The position numbers and the translations under genes are program-made. Below, in pieces: positions 25,740 to 34,010 of a DNA stretch of 54,077 nucleotides (its first letter is position 1; every line of letters starts with the position of its first letter). The notes under the pieces are model-generated. The model was not told the DNA's origin. It searched no databases and worked only from the letters and a program-made list of their open reading frames with translations. Origin of the DNA: Barnesiella sp. (GTDB lineage: Bacteria; Bacteroidota; Bacteroidia; Bacteroidales; Muribaculaceae); the NCBI GenBank assembly GCA_014801075.1, contig JAAVEW010000037.1:1-54077 (forward strand), written 5' to 3'.

Positions 25740-27233
25740 ATGAAAGCCATCTGCTTCTATTTCCAGATACATCAGCCGTTCCGCCTGAAACGCTACCGTT
25801 TCTTCGACATCGGCAACGACCACTACTACTACGACGACTTCGCCAACGACGATATCATCACCCGCATAGCCCATCAGTCATACATCCCCGCGGCCGAGAC
25901 CCTGCTGCGCATGATTGAGGACAGCGGCCGCAAATTCAAGTGTGCCATCTCCATTTCGGGTGTGGCCCTCGAACAGATTGAGATGTACGTGCCCGAACTC
26001 CTTGATATTCTCAAGAAACTCGTGGCCACAGGCTGCGTGGAGATTCTTGCCGAGACCTACGCCCACTCGCTTTCGTCACTTGCCGACCCCGACGAGTTTG
26101 CCAATCAGGTCAAGGTACACGACGAGAAGGTGCATGAGCTCTTCGGCGTGCGTCCCAAAGTGCTCCGTAACACTGAGCTTATCTACTGCGACGACCTCGC
26201 TCCGCAGATTCTCGCTATGGGCTACAAGGGCGTAATCACCGAGGGTGCCAAGCATATCCTCGGCTGGAAGTCACCCAACTATGTCTACGCTGCCGCTTCG
26301 GCTCCCAAGCTCAAGATGCTGCTTAAGAACGACAAGCTCTCCGACGATATTACATTCCGCTTCTCCAACACCAACTGGAGCGAATATCCTCTCACTGCCG
26401 ACAAATATATAGGCTGGATTGCCGATACTCCCGCCGAGGAGCAGATATTCAACCTCTTCATGACGCTGGAGACTTTCGGCGAACTGCAGAACCGCCAGTC
26501 GGGTATCTTCCAGTTCCTCGAAGCGCTGCCCCGCTTTGCTGCGGAGCGCGGCGTGGAGTTCATCACTCCCACCGAGGCTGTGTCGAAAATCAAGGCTGTG
26601 GCCGAACTCGGTATTCCGTTCCCCATTTCGTGGGCCGACGAGGCGCGCGACACTTCGGCATGGCTCGGTAACCAGTTGCAGAAGGAGGCGTTTGACAAAC
26701 TTTACTCCGTGGCTGAGCGCGTGCGTCTCTGCGACGACCGCCGTCTCAAGCAGGACTGGTACTATCTCCAGGCTTCCGACCACTTCTTCTACATGTCGAC
26801 CAAGCATCAGGCCGATGGCGAAATTCACTCGCTCTATTCGCCCTACGACTCGCCCTATCAGGCGTTTACCAATTATATGAACGTGCTTGCCGACTTCATC
26901 GTGCGTGTTGAGGAGCAATACCCGCTCTCTATTGAGAATGAGGAACTTAACTCGCTGCTGACTACAATCCGTAATCAGGCCCGCGAAATCGAGACCCTCA
27001 ACAAGGAGGTTAGCTCGATGCGACTCAATATCGAGCACTACAACGAGGAGCACGCTCTTCGCGAAAAGGCTGCCGCTGCCAAGGCTGCCGCTGATGCGGC
27101 TGAGGGTGATGCGGCTGAGGAAGTTGCTACTCCCGCTGAGGCTGCTCCCGCTGCTGAAACGGAAGCGAAACCGGCTAAAAAGCCCCGTGCCAAAAAGGCA
27201 GCCCCCAAGAAGGCAACTGCCAAGAAGAAATAA
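25740..27233 (+). CDS. GH57 alpha-amylase-like enzyme with Lys/Ala-rich tail
   Basis: This 497-residue protein has a GH57 catalytic domain (~1-395): YFQIHQPFRLKR, E146 in RNTELIY as likely nucleophile, and NTNWSEYPLTADKY further on. It is a cytoplasmic alpha-glucan hydrolase or transferase. A coiled-coil-like helix (~400-445) follows, and then a long low-complexity tail rich in Ala, Pro, Glu and finally Lys (PAKKPRAKKAAPKKATAKKK). The tail resembles histone H1-type basic tails and is unusual for GH57. It could bind nucleic acid, membranes or anionic polymer. It is the last gene of the alpha-glucan operon; a terminator hairpin follows at 27338-27395. Confidence 0.88.
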   Translation: MKAICFYFQIHQPFRLKRYRFFDIGNDHYYYDDFANDDIITRIAHQSYIPAAETLLRMIEDSGRKFKCAISISGVALEQIEMYVPELLDILKKLVATGCVEILAETYAHSLSSLADPDEFANQVKVHDEKVHELFGVRPKVLRNTELIYCDDLAPQILAMGYKGVITEGAKHILGWKSPNYVYAAASAPKLKMLLKNDKLSDDITFRFSNTNWSEYPLTADKYIGWIADTPAEEQIFNLFMTLETFGELQNRQSGIFQFLEALPRFAAERGVEFITPTEAVSKIKAVAELGIPFPISWADEARDTSAWLGNQLQKEAFDKLYSVAERVRLCDDRRLKQDWYYLQASDHFFYMSTKHQADGEIHSLYSPYDSPYQAFTNYMNVLADFIVRVEEQYPLSIENEELNSLLTTIRNQAREIETLNKEVSSMRLNIEHYNEEHALREKAAAAKAAADAAEGDAAEEVATPAEAAPAAETEAKPAKKPRAKKAAPKKATAKKK

Positions 27234-27242
27234 CCTCCCCGT

Positions 27243-27268
27243 GTGGCGGGGGTCTCCCGACCCGCGCT
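27243..27268 (+). repeat. 26-base GC-rich dispersed repeat, copy 2
   Basis: Direct copy of the repeat, 9 bases after the GH57 stop codon. Confidence 0.85.
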
Positions 27269-27337
27269 CCGGCGTCATATCACTTATGGTATGATAACCC
27301 GGTTTTTTTAGGCGGGAGGCTTCTGATCCCCCCATGA

Positions 27338-27395
27338 GGTATAGCAATAGGCTGCGTCGTAATTAAGGTTTACGGCGCAGCCTCATTATTATACC
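27338..27395 (+). terminator. Terminator of the alpha-glucan operon
   Basis: Inner arms 27349-27362 and 27370-27383 pair over 14 bases with one G-U; outer GGTATA/TATACC arms (27338-27343, 27390-27395) extend the stem. It lies 105 bases after the GH57 gene. Confidence 0.65.
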
Positions 27396-27423
27396 ACATT
27401 ATACCACGTGGCGGGGGAACATT

Positions 27424-27532
27424 GTGGCGGGGGTCTCCTGACCCGCGCTCCAATCCTACTGCTTAACTATCCTATATCCGGATGAATCGGGCAATATTAC
27501 GGATTTTGCGCGGGTCAGGAGACCCCCGCCAC
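27424..27532. repeat. 26-base repeat copies 3 and 4 as an inverted pair
   Basis: A plus-strand copy at 27424-27449 and a minus-strand copy at 27508-27532 face each other. Together with flanking ACATT/AATGT they could form a stem of about 28 bases around a 58-base loop. Confidence 0.85.
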
Positions 27533-27612
27533 AATGTTTCCCCCGAATTACGATAGGGCCTCCCTCTATCGGGGATTGCTTTGGTCGGCGAAGCTTGAAG
27601 GAAACGGGAATC

Positions 27613-27644
27613 TTTGCAAAGTGTCGGGTTTTTCGGTAACTTTG
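27613..27644 (+). promoter_or_regulatory. Predicted promoter of the YczE-like gene
   Basis: TTTG (27613-27616), 20 bases, then TAACTTTG (27637-27644): an excellent consensus match. The ATG is only 5 bases downstream, so the message may have no 5' leader. Confidence 0.75.
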
Positions 27645-27648
27645 CAGT

Positions 27649-28395
27649 ATGAAAATGGTAAAAGATAAAATTGTCGGGTTTGTATGGCAACATGTTCTGT
27701 TGCTTTTTTCAATGTTTTTCATGACATTCGGAGTGGCGCTGTGTGTACGGTCCAATCTCGGGAGCGGTGTCATATCCTCCATTCCGATGTCGTTCACTCT
27801 GGCAGGCGAAGCCGGACTGGCACCCGGTTGGACTATCGGCGGATACACCAATGTGATGAATGTCATTCTTGTTGTGGCTCAGATACTTGTGCTCCGTCGC
27901 CGTTTTGAACCTATACAACTTTTTCAACTGGTGATAGGGTTTATATTCGGTATGTTCCTCGACATAAACATGTGGATTACATCGATTCTGTCTTACGATG
28001 CGCTTACGAGCCAGATTGTGGCCCAGTTGGTGGGAGCTACCGTTCTGGGGTGTGCGGTGGCGGCTGAGATACGTTGTGGTTCGGTGACGATGCCCGGTGA
28101 GGGTATTCAGGTGGCAGTATCGCGTGTCACGGGTCGTCCTTTTCCGGTAATAAAGATTATGATTGACACTCTGCTCGTTGTGCTTGCAGTGATTTCCGGT
28201 TTCATCTTTTTCGGGACGTGGCCTTGGGTAGTGGTCGGGCCCGGCACATTGTTTGCCATGTTCTACGTGGGGTTTGTGGTGAAACTGGTAAATCCCCATC
28301 TCGGATGGTTCGACCGTATGCTGGCCTATCGTCCCGGCTTCCGCCGTTACATCTACGGCCTCGCCCGTTACATATATCCTAAAAAGGAAGGATAG
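27649..28395 (+). CDS. YczE/YitT-like integral membrane protein
   Basis: This 248-residue protein has about five to six hydrophobic segments. It matches the YczE/DUF6198-like family (FMTFGVALCVRSNLGSGVIS near 23-42; CGSVTMPGEGIQVAVSR near 142-158). Members are transporter-like but uncharacterised. Because the promoter's -7 box ends at 27644, transcription would begin near 27648-27652; translation would then be leaderless from 27649 or start at the second Met (27655). Confidence 0.78.
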   Translation: MKMVKDKIVGFVWQHVLLLFSMFFMTFGVALCVRSNLGSGVISSIPMSFTLAGEAGLAPGWTIGGYTNVMNVILVVAQILVLRRRFEPIQLFQLVIGFIFGMFLDINMWITSILSYDALTSQIVAQLVGATVLGCAVAAEIRCGSVTMPGEGIQVAVSRVTGRPFPVIKIMIDTLLVVLAVISGFIFFGTWPWVVVGPGTLFAMFYVGFVVKLVNPHLGWFDRMLAYRPGFRRYIYGLARYIYPKKEG

Positions 28396-28406
28396 AATTT
28401 CGGGGC

Positions 28407-28498
28407 GTGGCGGGGGGCTCCTGACCCGCGCTCTCACAGCAAAGGTTCCGTAAGCAACAACCTGATTGTGAGAGCGCGGGTCAGGAGACCCCCGCCAC
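28407..28498. repeat. 26-base repeat copies 5 and 6 as an inverted pair
   Basis: A plus-strand copy (28407-28432) and a minus-strand copy (28473-28498) are extended by CTCACA/TGTGAG to about 33 complementary bases around a ~28-base loop. It lies between convergent genes and would stop transcription from either side. Confidence 0.85.
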
Positions 28499-28530
28499 AG
28501 GGCGCGGCCGAGGACGGCCCCGCTACGAGC

Positions 28531-28582
28531 GAAGCAGGCTGTGTCATTGTTGTTTTGACACAGCCTGCTTCGGTTGTTTTTT
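28531..28582 (+). terminator. Rho-independent terminator after the YczE-like gene
   Basis: Perfect 16-base arms (28531-28546, 28556-28571) with a 9-base loop, then GGTTGTTTTTTATT. This is the clearest intrinsic terminator in the window. Confidence 0.85.
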
Positions 28583-28632
28583 ATTGAATGTCCTTTATTG
28601 GATGCTGTTTATTGAATGTTTTTTATTGGATG
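28580..28632 (+). repeat. Four tandem 14-base units
   Basis: TTTATTGAATG and TTTATTGGATG alternate four times (28580, 28594, 28608, 28622), each separated by three variable bases. It sits between the terminator and the end of ftsZ. Confidence 0.8.
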
Positions 28633-28661
28633 GCTGTTCTGTTGATGCAGCTTTTTTTCCC

Positions 28662-30071
28662 TTAGAATACTATGCGGGTACCTCCTGAGGGGGTGCCTCC
28701 TGAGGTGGAGGGGGTGGAGTTGTTGTTGCCTCCGTTGTTGGCGGGGTCGGCGAAGGCGTCGATTTCGGAGTTGGGAGTTGCTTTTTTGCGGGCCTTCTTG
28801 ATTTCTTCCACTATGCGGCGGTCACGGCTTGCTGTCGGAGTGTTCTCAAACTTCTCGATGATGAAGTCGTCGTTGAGCTCTTCGGGGGTCAGAATGATGT
28901 ATTTTTGAGTCTCGGGTGAGCGCACTATTTTCTCTGACTTGCCTTTGCCGTAAAGCTCTTCAAGGCTCTTGGAATCGGGCTTGTGCTCTGCTCCGCCGCT
29001 TACCACGATAGGGCCTTCGGTATCTATAACGGGTTTGGGCTTCTCGGTTTTCTCAGTCTTTTCAGCCGGTTTGTCGGTGCTTTCGGCCTGAGTGGCGAAG
29101 CCGGCGGCGAGGATGGTAATCTTCACCTTGTTGCCAAGCGAGGTGTCCTTTGCCAGACCCCATATGATGTCGACGTTGGGGTTGATGTCTGACACGAACT
29201 CCGATATTTCGCCGGCCTCCTTCATGAGGAATTCCTGGTCGCTCTCGGGGTTGAAGTAGATGTTGAAGAGGAGTCGCTGCGAGCCGAAGATGTCGCGGTC
29301 CTTGAGTAGCGGTGAGTTGAGGGCGTCGTTGATAGCGTTGGTGACGCGGTGGTCGCCCTCGCCGTAGCCTATTGAAATGACGGCGGCACCACCGTTGCGC
29401 AGCGTGGTGTCGACGTCGTTGAAGTCGATGTTGATTACGGTGTTGCTGTTGGTAATCATCTCCGAGATGCCGCGGGCTGCGATGGTCAGCGTGTCATCGG
29501 CCTTGCCGAAGGCGTTGATGAAGTTGAGTTCGGGGTAAATCTCGGTGAGGCGTTCGTTGTTGATGACGAGGAGTGCGTCGACATATTTGCCCATCTCCTC
29601 GGCACCTGCGATAGCCTTGAGAATCTTTTTCTGCCCCTCGAAGAGGAAGGGGATGGTGACGATACCGATTGTGAGCATGCCGTGCTCGCGGGCAATGCGT
29701 GCCACCACGGGGGCTGCGCCCGTACCGGTGCCACCGCCCATACCTGCGGTGATGAACACCATCTTGGTGTCGTCGGTGAAGAGGTCGGCAATCTTCTCCT
29801 CGCTGTCAATTGCGGCCTGACGGGCTACGGAGGGCACGTTGCCGGCGCCGAGTCCGGAGTCGCCTATCAGCAGCTTGTTGGGCACGGAGGAGTTTTTCAG
29901 TGCCTGGTGGTCGGTGTTGCACACCCAGAACGATACGTTCTCGATGTTCTGGTTGTACATGTGCTGCACGGCGTTGTTACCGCCGCCGCCCACGCCGATT
30001 ACCTTGATTATATTGTTGACAGGAGCTCTGTGCAAGAACTCGGTGGATTCGGTTATATCTTCGATTGACAT
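28662..30071 (-). CDS. ftsZ: Cell division protein FtsZ
   Basis: This 469-residue tubulin homologue forms the Z-ring. The GTPase signature is GGGTGTG at 112-118, the T7-loop region is DFNDVDTTL near 216-224, and the C-terminal GTPase half ends near residue 325. The tail is long, charged and then Gly/Asn/Ser-rich, ending GGTRIVF. It has no classic D/E-I-P-x-F-L-R peptide for FtsA binding; EIDAFAD at 436-442 is the nearest match. It is the last gene of the dcw cluster, 87 bases after ftsA. Confidence 0.97.
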   Translation of the reverse strand: MSIEDITESTEFLHRAPVNNIIKVIGVGGGGNNAVQHMYNQNIENVSFWVCNTDHQALKNSSVPNKLLIGDSGLGAGNVPSVARQAAIDSEEKIADLFTDDTKMVFITAGMGGGTGTGAAPVVARIAREHGMLTIGIVTIPFLFEGQKKILKAIAGAEEMGKYVDALLVINNERLTEIYPELNFINAFGKADDTLTIAARGISEMITNSNTVINIDFNDVDTTLRNGGAAVISIGYGEGDHRVTNAINDALNSPLLKDRDIFGSQRLLFNIYFNPESDQEFLMKEAGEISEFVSDINPNVDIIWGLAKDTSLGNKVKITILAAGFATQAESTDKPAEKTEKTEKPKPVIDTEGPIVVSGGAEHKPDSKSLEELYGKGKSEKIVRSPETQKYIILTPEELNDDFIIEKFENTPTASRDRRIVEEIKKARKKATPNSEIDAFADPANNGGNNNSTPSTSGGTPSGGTRIVF

Positions 30072-30158
30072 GATTTCTGTATATTACGAATGCTGAAATA
30101 ATAAGCGTAACGCGCTCGGCTCGCGGTTGCAGTGGTGCGGGCGGCCTACGCGATACAG

Positions 30159-31622
30159 TTAGCGGGTTCCCTCATCATCCTCCGACTCGTAGAGGTCATC
30201 CTCGTTGTCGCGGAATATGTTGGTGAGTTTATTCTGTATGCGTTGTATGAGCGACGGGCCCTTGGGTGTCTGCGGGACTCCGGTCTTGTCTTTGTCCTTG
30301 CCTTTGTTGCGGCCGCCCTTGCCTCCGCGCTCAAACATGTCGCTGTCGTAGATGTCGTCGTCATCATCATCATCGCGGCCTATGCGCACGTCGTCGTCAT
30401 CCTCGTCGTCGTAGTCGCGTACGTTGCGCGGGTCGCGCACGGGAGGATTTTTCTTCAGTGACTCAGGTATGATTACGGGTGAGAGACATTCCACGGGATG
30501 GTTGTCGGCAGCAGCGATTATGAGGGCTACCACGTCGCATATGTCGTCGGAGGTGATTGACGTGTCGGAGATGCGGACGTTGCGCGGGGTAGTGCCCATG
30601 CGCACCTTCATGTTGCTCTGCGCTGCGATGAGGTCGCTGAGACCGCGCAGGCGTGCTCCGCCGCCCACGGTGATGATGCCCGAGGGGAGGTCGGCGGGAG
30701 TGAGTCCGGCATACTCGATGTTGGCTATCACGTTGGCCACAATCTCGCCGGCGCGCGATGATATGAAGCTGTTGATTTCGGGTTGCTCGATGGAGTGGAG
30801 ACCCGAGTGGCGGGGAGTGCCCTCGGTGGCGTTGACAATGCCGGTGGAGCGCTTGATGCTCTCGGCGTGTTCCTCAAGGTTGTTGAGCGACACGAGGTCG
30901 CGGGTGATGTTGCGCGAGCCCATGGGGAGTGTCACCATGTAGCGGAGGACGCCCTTCTTGTAGATGACTACTGTGGTGGTCTCGCAGCCGAAGTCAACGA
31001 ACATGCAGCCGAGCTGCTTCTCGTCGGGGGTGAGCACCATGTCGGCCTGAGCCAGAGCGCTTACTATGTAGCCGTTGACCTGGAGGTTGAGGCGCTCGGG
31101 GAACACTCGGTTGAGGTTGTTCTTGATGGCGGGTACGCCCTCTATTACGCTGAAGGTGCCACGGATGGAGCGGCCTACGCGGCCCACGGGGTTGAGGGTC
31201 GACTCGTTGTCGATGATAAACTCGCGGGGGAGGAGTTCGTATATATCCTTGCCGTTGTTGCCGACGGTGGTGATGAGGCCCTTGAGGTGGTCGATAGCCG
31301 AGGATTCAATGAGGGTGTCGGTTTCGAAGCGGGTAGTCTCCGACGCTACGGACGCGCCGATGGTGCAGCCGCTCAGACCTACGTAGACGCCCGAAATCTT
31401 GCGGGGCTGGATGATGCGCGAGTTTTCGAGCTTGAAGCGTATGCTGTCCACTTTGTTGCTTACTTCCTCGATATTCTTGACGTGACCGTAGCGCACGCTG
31501 TCGGCGACGCGCTCTTCCTGCACGGCTACAATATTGATTGCACCGGTCGGGTCGACCGAAGCAAGCGCTCCGCGTATCTTGGAGCTTCCGATTTCGATGG
31601 CTACGATATATTTATCCTCCAT
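30159..31622 (-). CDS. ftsA: Cell division protein FtsA
   Basis: This 487-residue actin-like protein links FtsZ to the membrane. ATP-binding elements include the N-terminal VAIEIGSSKIRGALA and the FVDFGCETTTVVIYKKG phosphate loop. After the core (to ~385) there is a very acidic, Asp-rich stretch. A likely amphipathic membrane-binding helix (SLIQRIQNKLTNIFRD) follows, and another acidic end. The extra acidic region is larger than in E. coli FtsA (420 residues). Confidence 0.95.
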   Translation of the reverse strand: MEDKYIVAIEIGSSKIRGALASVDPTGAINIVAVQEERVADSVRYGHVKNIEEVSNKVDSIRFKLENSRIIQPRKISGVYVGLSGCTIGASVASETTRFETDTLIESSAIDHLKGLITTVGNNGKDIYELLPREFIIDNESTLNPVGRVGRSIRGTFSVIEGVPAIKNNLNRVFPERLNLQVNGYIVSALAQADMVLTPDEKQLGCMFVDFGCETTTVVIYKKGVLRYMVTLPMGSRNITRDLVSLNNLEEHAESIKRSTGIVNATEGTPRHSGLHSIEQPEINSFISSRAGEIVANVIANIEYAGLTPADLPSGIITVGGGARLRGLSDLIAAQSNMKVRMGTTPRNVRISDTSITSDDICDVVALIIAAADNHPVECLSPVIIPESLKKNPPVRDPRNVRDYDDEDDDDVRIGRDDDDDDDIYDSDMFERGGKGGRNKGKDKDKTGVPQTPKGPSLIQRIQNKLTNIFRDNEDDLYESEDDEGTR

Positions 31623-31694
31623 ATAGGGCTTCCTTTTTTATATTTTGTGAGAGACGTTGTTACTGTTGGGTGTTAACGGGGTTGCGTCGGCCGG

Positions 31695-32558
31695 TTAAAT
31701 TATTTTCGGTTTTATCTCGCCCACGGTGACGCTGTCGCGGGAGTTGATTATGTCGATGTCGATGTCGCCCTCCTCAAACTCGAGGTCGACGGCGTCGAAG
31801 TCGCTGCGGCGCACCTTGCCGGGCACTATTTTGCCTACCACCTGTCGGGCGAACTTCACCGATATGGTGTCGTAGTAGTTCCAGCCTTTGACCGGGAGCA
31901 CGTTGTTGTAGAACGCGAAGAGGCGCTTCATCTTGTCGTCGAGGTTGGAGCCGTCGCCTATGTTGACGATGTGGCCGTTGAAGGCGGGTACTATGAGATA
32001 GTCGCCGTTGCGGGCTATCTTGATTTCCGACACGAGCTGCGACCACATGGTGTTGGCGTTTATCTCGTCGAGGAGCGATATTACGCCCTGCGCGTCGGGC
32101 AGCGAGTCGTGGTCGGCTATTACCACGGGCACGTCAATCTGATAACGGGGTGAGGCGAGAAGATGTTTACCGGAGCGGTTGATATAGTAGGAACCGGAGC
32201 GGTCAAACACTCGCGCCACGGGTCGCATGGGTACCACGTCGATGGCTATGACATCGTTGGCCAGACGGTGGCAGTTGACGCTCTCGATGATGCTGAGGGC
32301 GCCGAGTTTCAGCTCGAGGTCGCGCAGATTGTAGTCGGCGGCGGCCAGGGAGTCGGCAGTGGCTCTTATGCCTCCGAGCTCGTGGTCGATGTCGTCGGGA
32401 GTGACGAATTGTGACATCTCGTTCTGCGACACGCTGATGCGCACGCCGTTGCACGGCGCTTCGGCCGCCATCCCCTGCGAGGCCGCGAGGGCCACCACCA
32501 GGTAGATGCCGAGCATCAGTGACAGTATGCAGAGTGTTATACCACGCTTCGTGAGCAT
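31695..32558 (-). CDS. ftsQ: Cell division protein FtsQ
   Basis: This 287-residue bitopic protein has an N-terminal transmembrane helix (~8-27) followed by a POTRA-like and beta domain in the periplasm. Recognition rests on domain layout and position between murC and ftsA; FtsQ sequences are poorly conserved. It recruits FtsB/FtsL and FtsW/FtsI to the septum. Confidence 0.85.
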   Translation of the reverse strand: MLTKRGITLCILSLMLGIYLVVALAASQGMAAEAPCNGVRISVSQNEMSQFVTPDDIDHELGGIRATADSLAAADYNLRDLELKLGALSIIESVNCHRLANDVIAIDVVPMRPVARVFDRSGSYYINRSGKHLLASPRYQIDVPVVIADHDSLPDAQGVISLLDEINANTMWSQLVSEIKIARNGDYLIVPAFNGHIVNIGDGSNLDDKMKRLFAFYNNVLPVKGWNYYDTISVKFARQVVGKIVPGKVRRSDFDAVDLEFEEGDIDIDIINSRDSVTVGEIKPKII

Positions 32559-32579
32559 ATTCCCGTTGTTTTCAATGAG

Positions 32580-33959
32580 TTACTTTATTGATGCGATGAT
32601 GTCGGGGATATACGTGTTGATATCGCCCGCACCTGCTGTCAATAATACCTCAAAGTTAATGTTTTTTATTGTATTTATCAATAGCTCTTTGCTAATCAAT
32701 TGTTTTTCTTTACAAGAAATTTTGTCGAAGATTATTGCGGAGCTGACGCCGGGAATGGGGAGTTCGCGGGCGGGGTAGATGTCGAGCAGCACCACTTCGT
32801 CGGCGAGCGAGAGGGCGTCGGCAAACTGCGGCGCGAAGTCGCGCGTGCGGCTGTAGAGGTGGGGCTGGAAGGCAACGGTGAGTTTGCGGTCGGGGTAAAG
32901 TGCTTTGACCGAGGAGATTGACGCGCGGAGCTCGTCGGGGTGGTGGGCGTAGTCGTCGATGATTACGCGGCCGTTGTCACCCTCCTCCTTGAGGTGGAAC
33001 TCGAAGCGGCGTTTGGGGCCCATGAACGAGGCTATGGCCGAGCGCACGTCGTCGGCGGTGACGGCTCCGGTGAGCAGCGTGGCGGCTGCGGCGGCGATGG
33101 AGTTCTCGATATTGATTTCGACGGGTACGCCAAGCTCTATGTCGCGTATCACTCCCTCTGCCACAACTGATTGCGGGACGATGAGGTCATAGATGATAGT
33201 GCCGTTGCCGCGGCGTATGTTGGCGGCGTGGAAGTCGCCTTCATCGCGCGAGTAGGTGTAGACGGCGACCGATGCCGGGGGCTCGGGGCGGAACTTCAGG
33301 CCGGTGTGTACGATGAGTTTGCCGTCGGGGTGGATGAGCTGGGTGAAGCGTGAGAAGCTCTCAAGGTATGCTTCCTCGGTGCCGTAGATGTCGAGGTGGT
33401 CGGGGTCGGTCGAGGTGACTACGGCGATGTAGGGCGACAGCTGATGGAACGAGCGGTCATACTCGTCGGCCTCGATGACGCTGTAAGGCGACTTGGCGTC
33501 GAGCAGGAAGTTGCTGTTGTAGTTGCGGAGCACGCCGCCGAGGAATGCGTTGCATCCCGCTGCGGAGGTGTGCATGATGTGGGCGGCCATCGACGATGTG
33601 GTAGTCTTGCCGTGAGTGCCGGCGAAGCAGAGCGCCTTGCTGCGGCGAGTCACCTCGCCGAGGACTACGGCGCGCTTGACCACGCGAAATCCGTTGTCGC
33701 GCGCCCATTTGAGCTGCGGCATGGTGTCGGGCACCGCCGGGGTGTACACCATCATCGTGGTGGCGGGGTCGCGGTAGAGCTCGGGGATGGCCTCGACGCT
33801 GTCGTCGAAGGTTATGTCGATGCCCTCGGCTATGAGGGAGTCGGTCAGTTCGGTAGGGGTACGGTCATAGCCGGCAACGTTGTCGCCCTGCGACTTGAAG
33901 TATCGCTCGAGGGCGGCCATGCCTATGCCTCCCGCGCCTATGAAGTAGATATTTTTCAT
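32580..33959 (-). CDS. murC: UDP-N-acetylmuramate-L-alanine ligase
   Basis: This 459-residue Mur ligase adds L-Ala to UDP-MurNAc. GAGGIGM at 8-14 forms the UDP-binding Rossmann start, and GTHGKTTTSS at 114-123 is the ATP P-loop in its MurC form. Length matches the family. It lies 51 bases after murG. Confidence 0.97.
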   Translation of the reverse strand: MKNIYFIGAGGIGMAALERYFKSQGDNVAGYDRTPTELTDSLIAEGIDITFDDSVEAIPELYRDPATTMMVYTPAVPDTMPQLKWARDNGFRVVKRAVVLGEVTRRSKALCFAGTHGKTTTSSMAAHIMHTSAAGCNAFLGGVLRNYNSNFLLDAKSPYSVIEADEYDRSFHQLSPYIAVVTSTDPDHLDIYGTEEAYLESFSRFTQLIHPDGKLIVHTGLKFRPEPPASVAVYTYSRDEGDFHAANIRRGNGTIIYDLIVPQSVVAEGVIRDIELGVPVEINIENSIAAAAATLLTGAVTADDVRSAIASFMGPKRRFEFHLKEEGDNGRVIIDDYAHHPDELRASISSVKALYPDRKLTVAFQPHLYSRTRDFAPQFADALSLADEVVLLDIYPARELPIPGVSSAIIFDKISCKEKQLISKELLINTIKNINFEVLLTAGAGDINTYIPDIIASIK

Positions 33960-34010
33960 TGCTTTCAGGTTGACTGTTACTTGAGGGTGTTAGGTAGGGA
34001 GTCTCGACAT

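Larger units (their letters stand above)
27234..27648. other. Repeat-rich intergenic region before the YczE-like gene
   Basis: No gene is seen. It contains three copies of the 26-base repeat plus a partial one (27406-27420), a terminator hairpin (27338-27395), an inverted-repeat pair (27424-27532) and the YczE-like gene promoter (27613-27644). Confidence 0.7.
28396..28661. other. Convergent spacer between the YczE-like gene and ftsZ
   Basis: No gene is seen. It contains the inverted pair of 26-base repeats (28407-28498), a T-tailed terminator (28531-28582) and four 14-base tandem units (28580-28632). Confidence 0.7.

Noticed and set aside
28580-28632. CRISPR-like array
   Set aside because: Units are 14 bases with 3-base gaps and no cas genes; this is a minisatellite.
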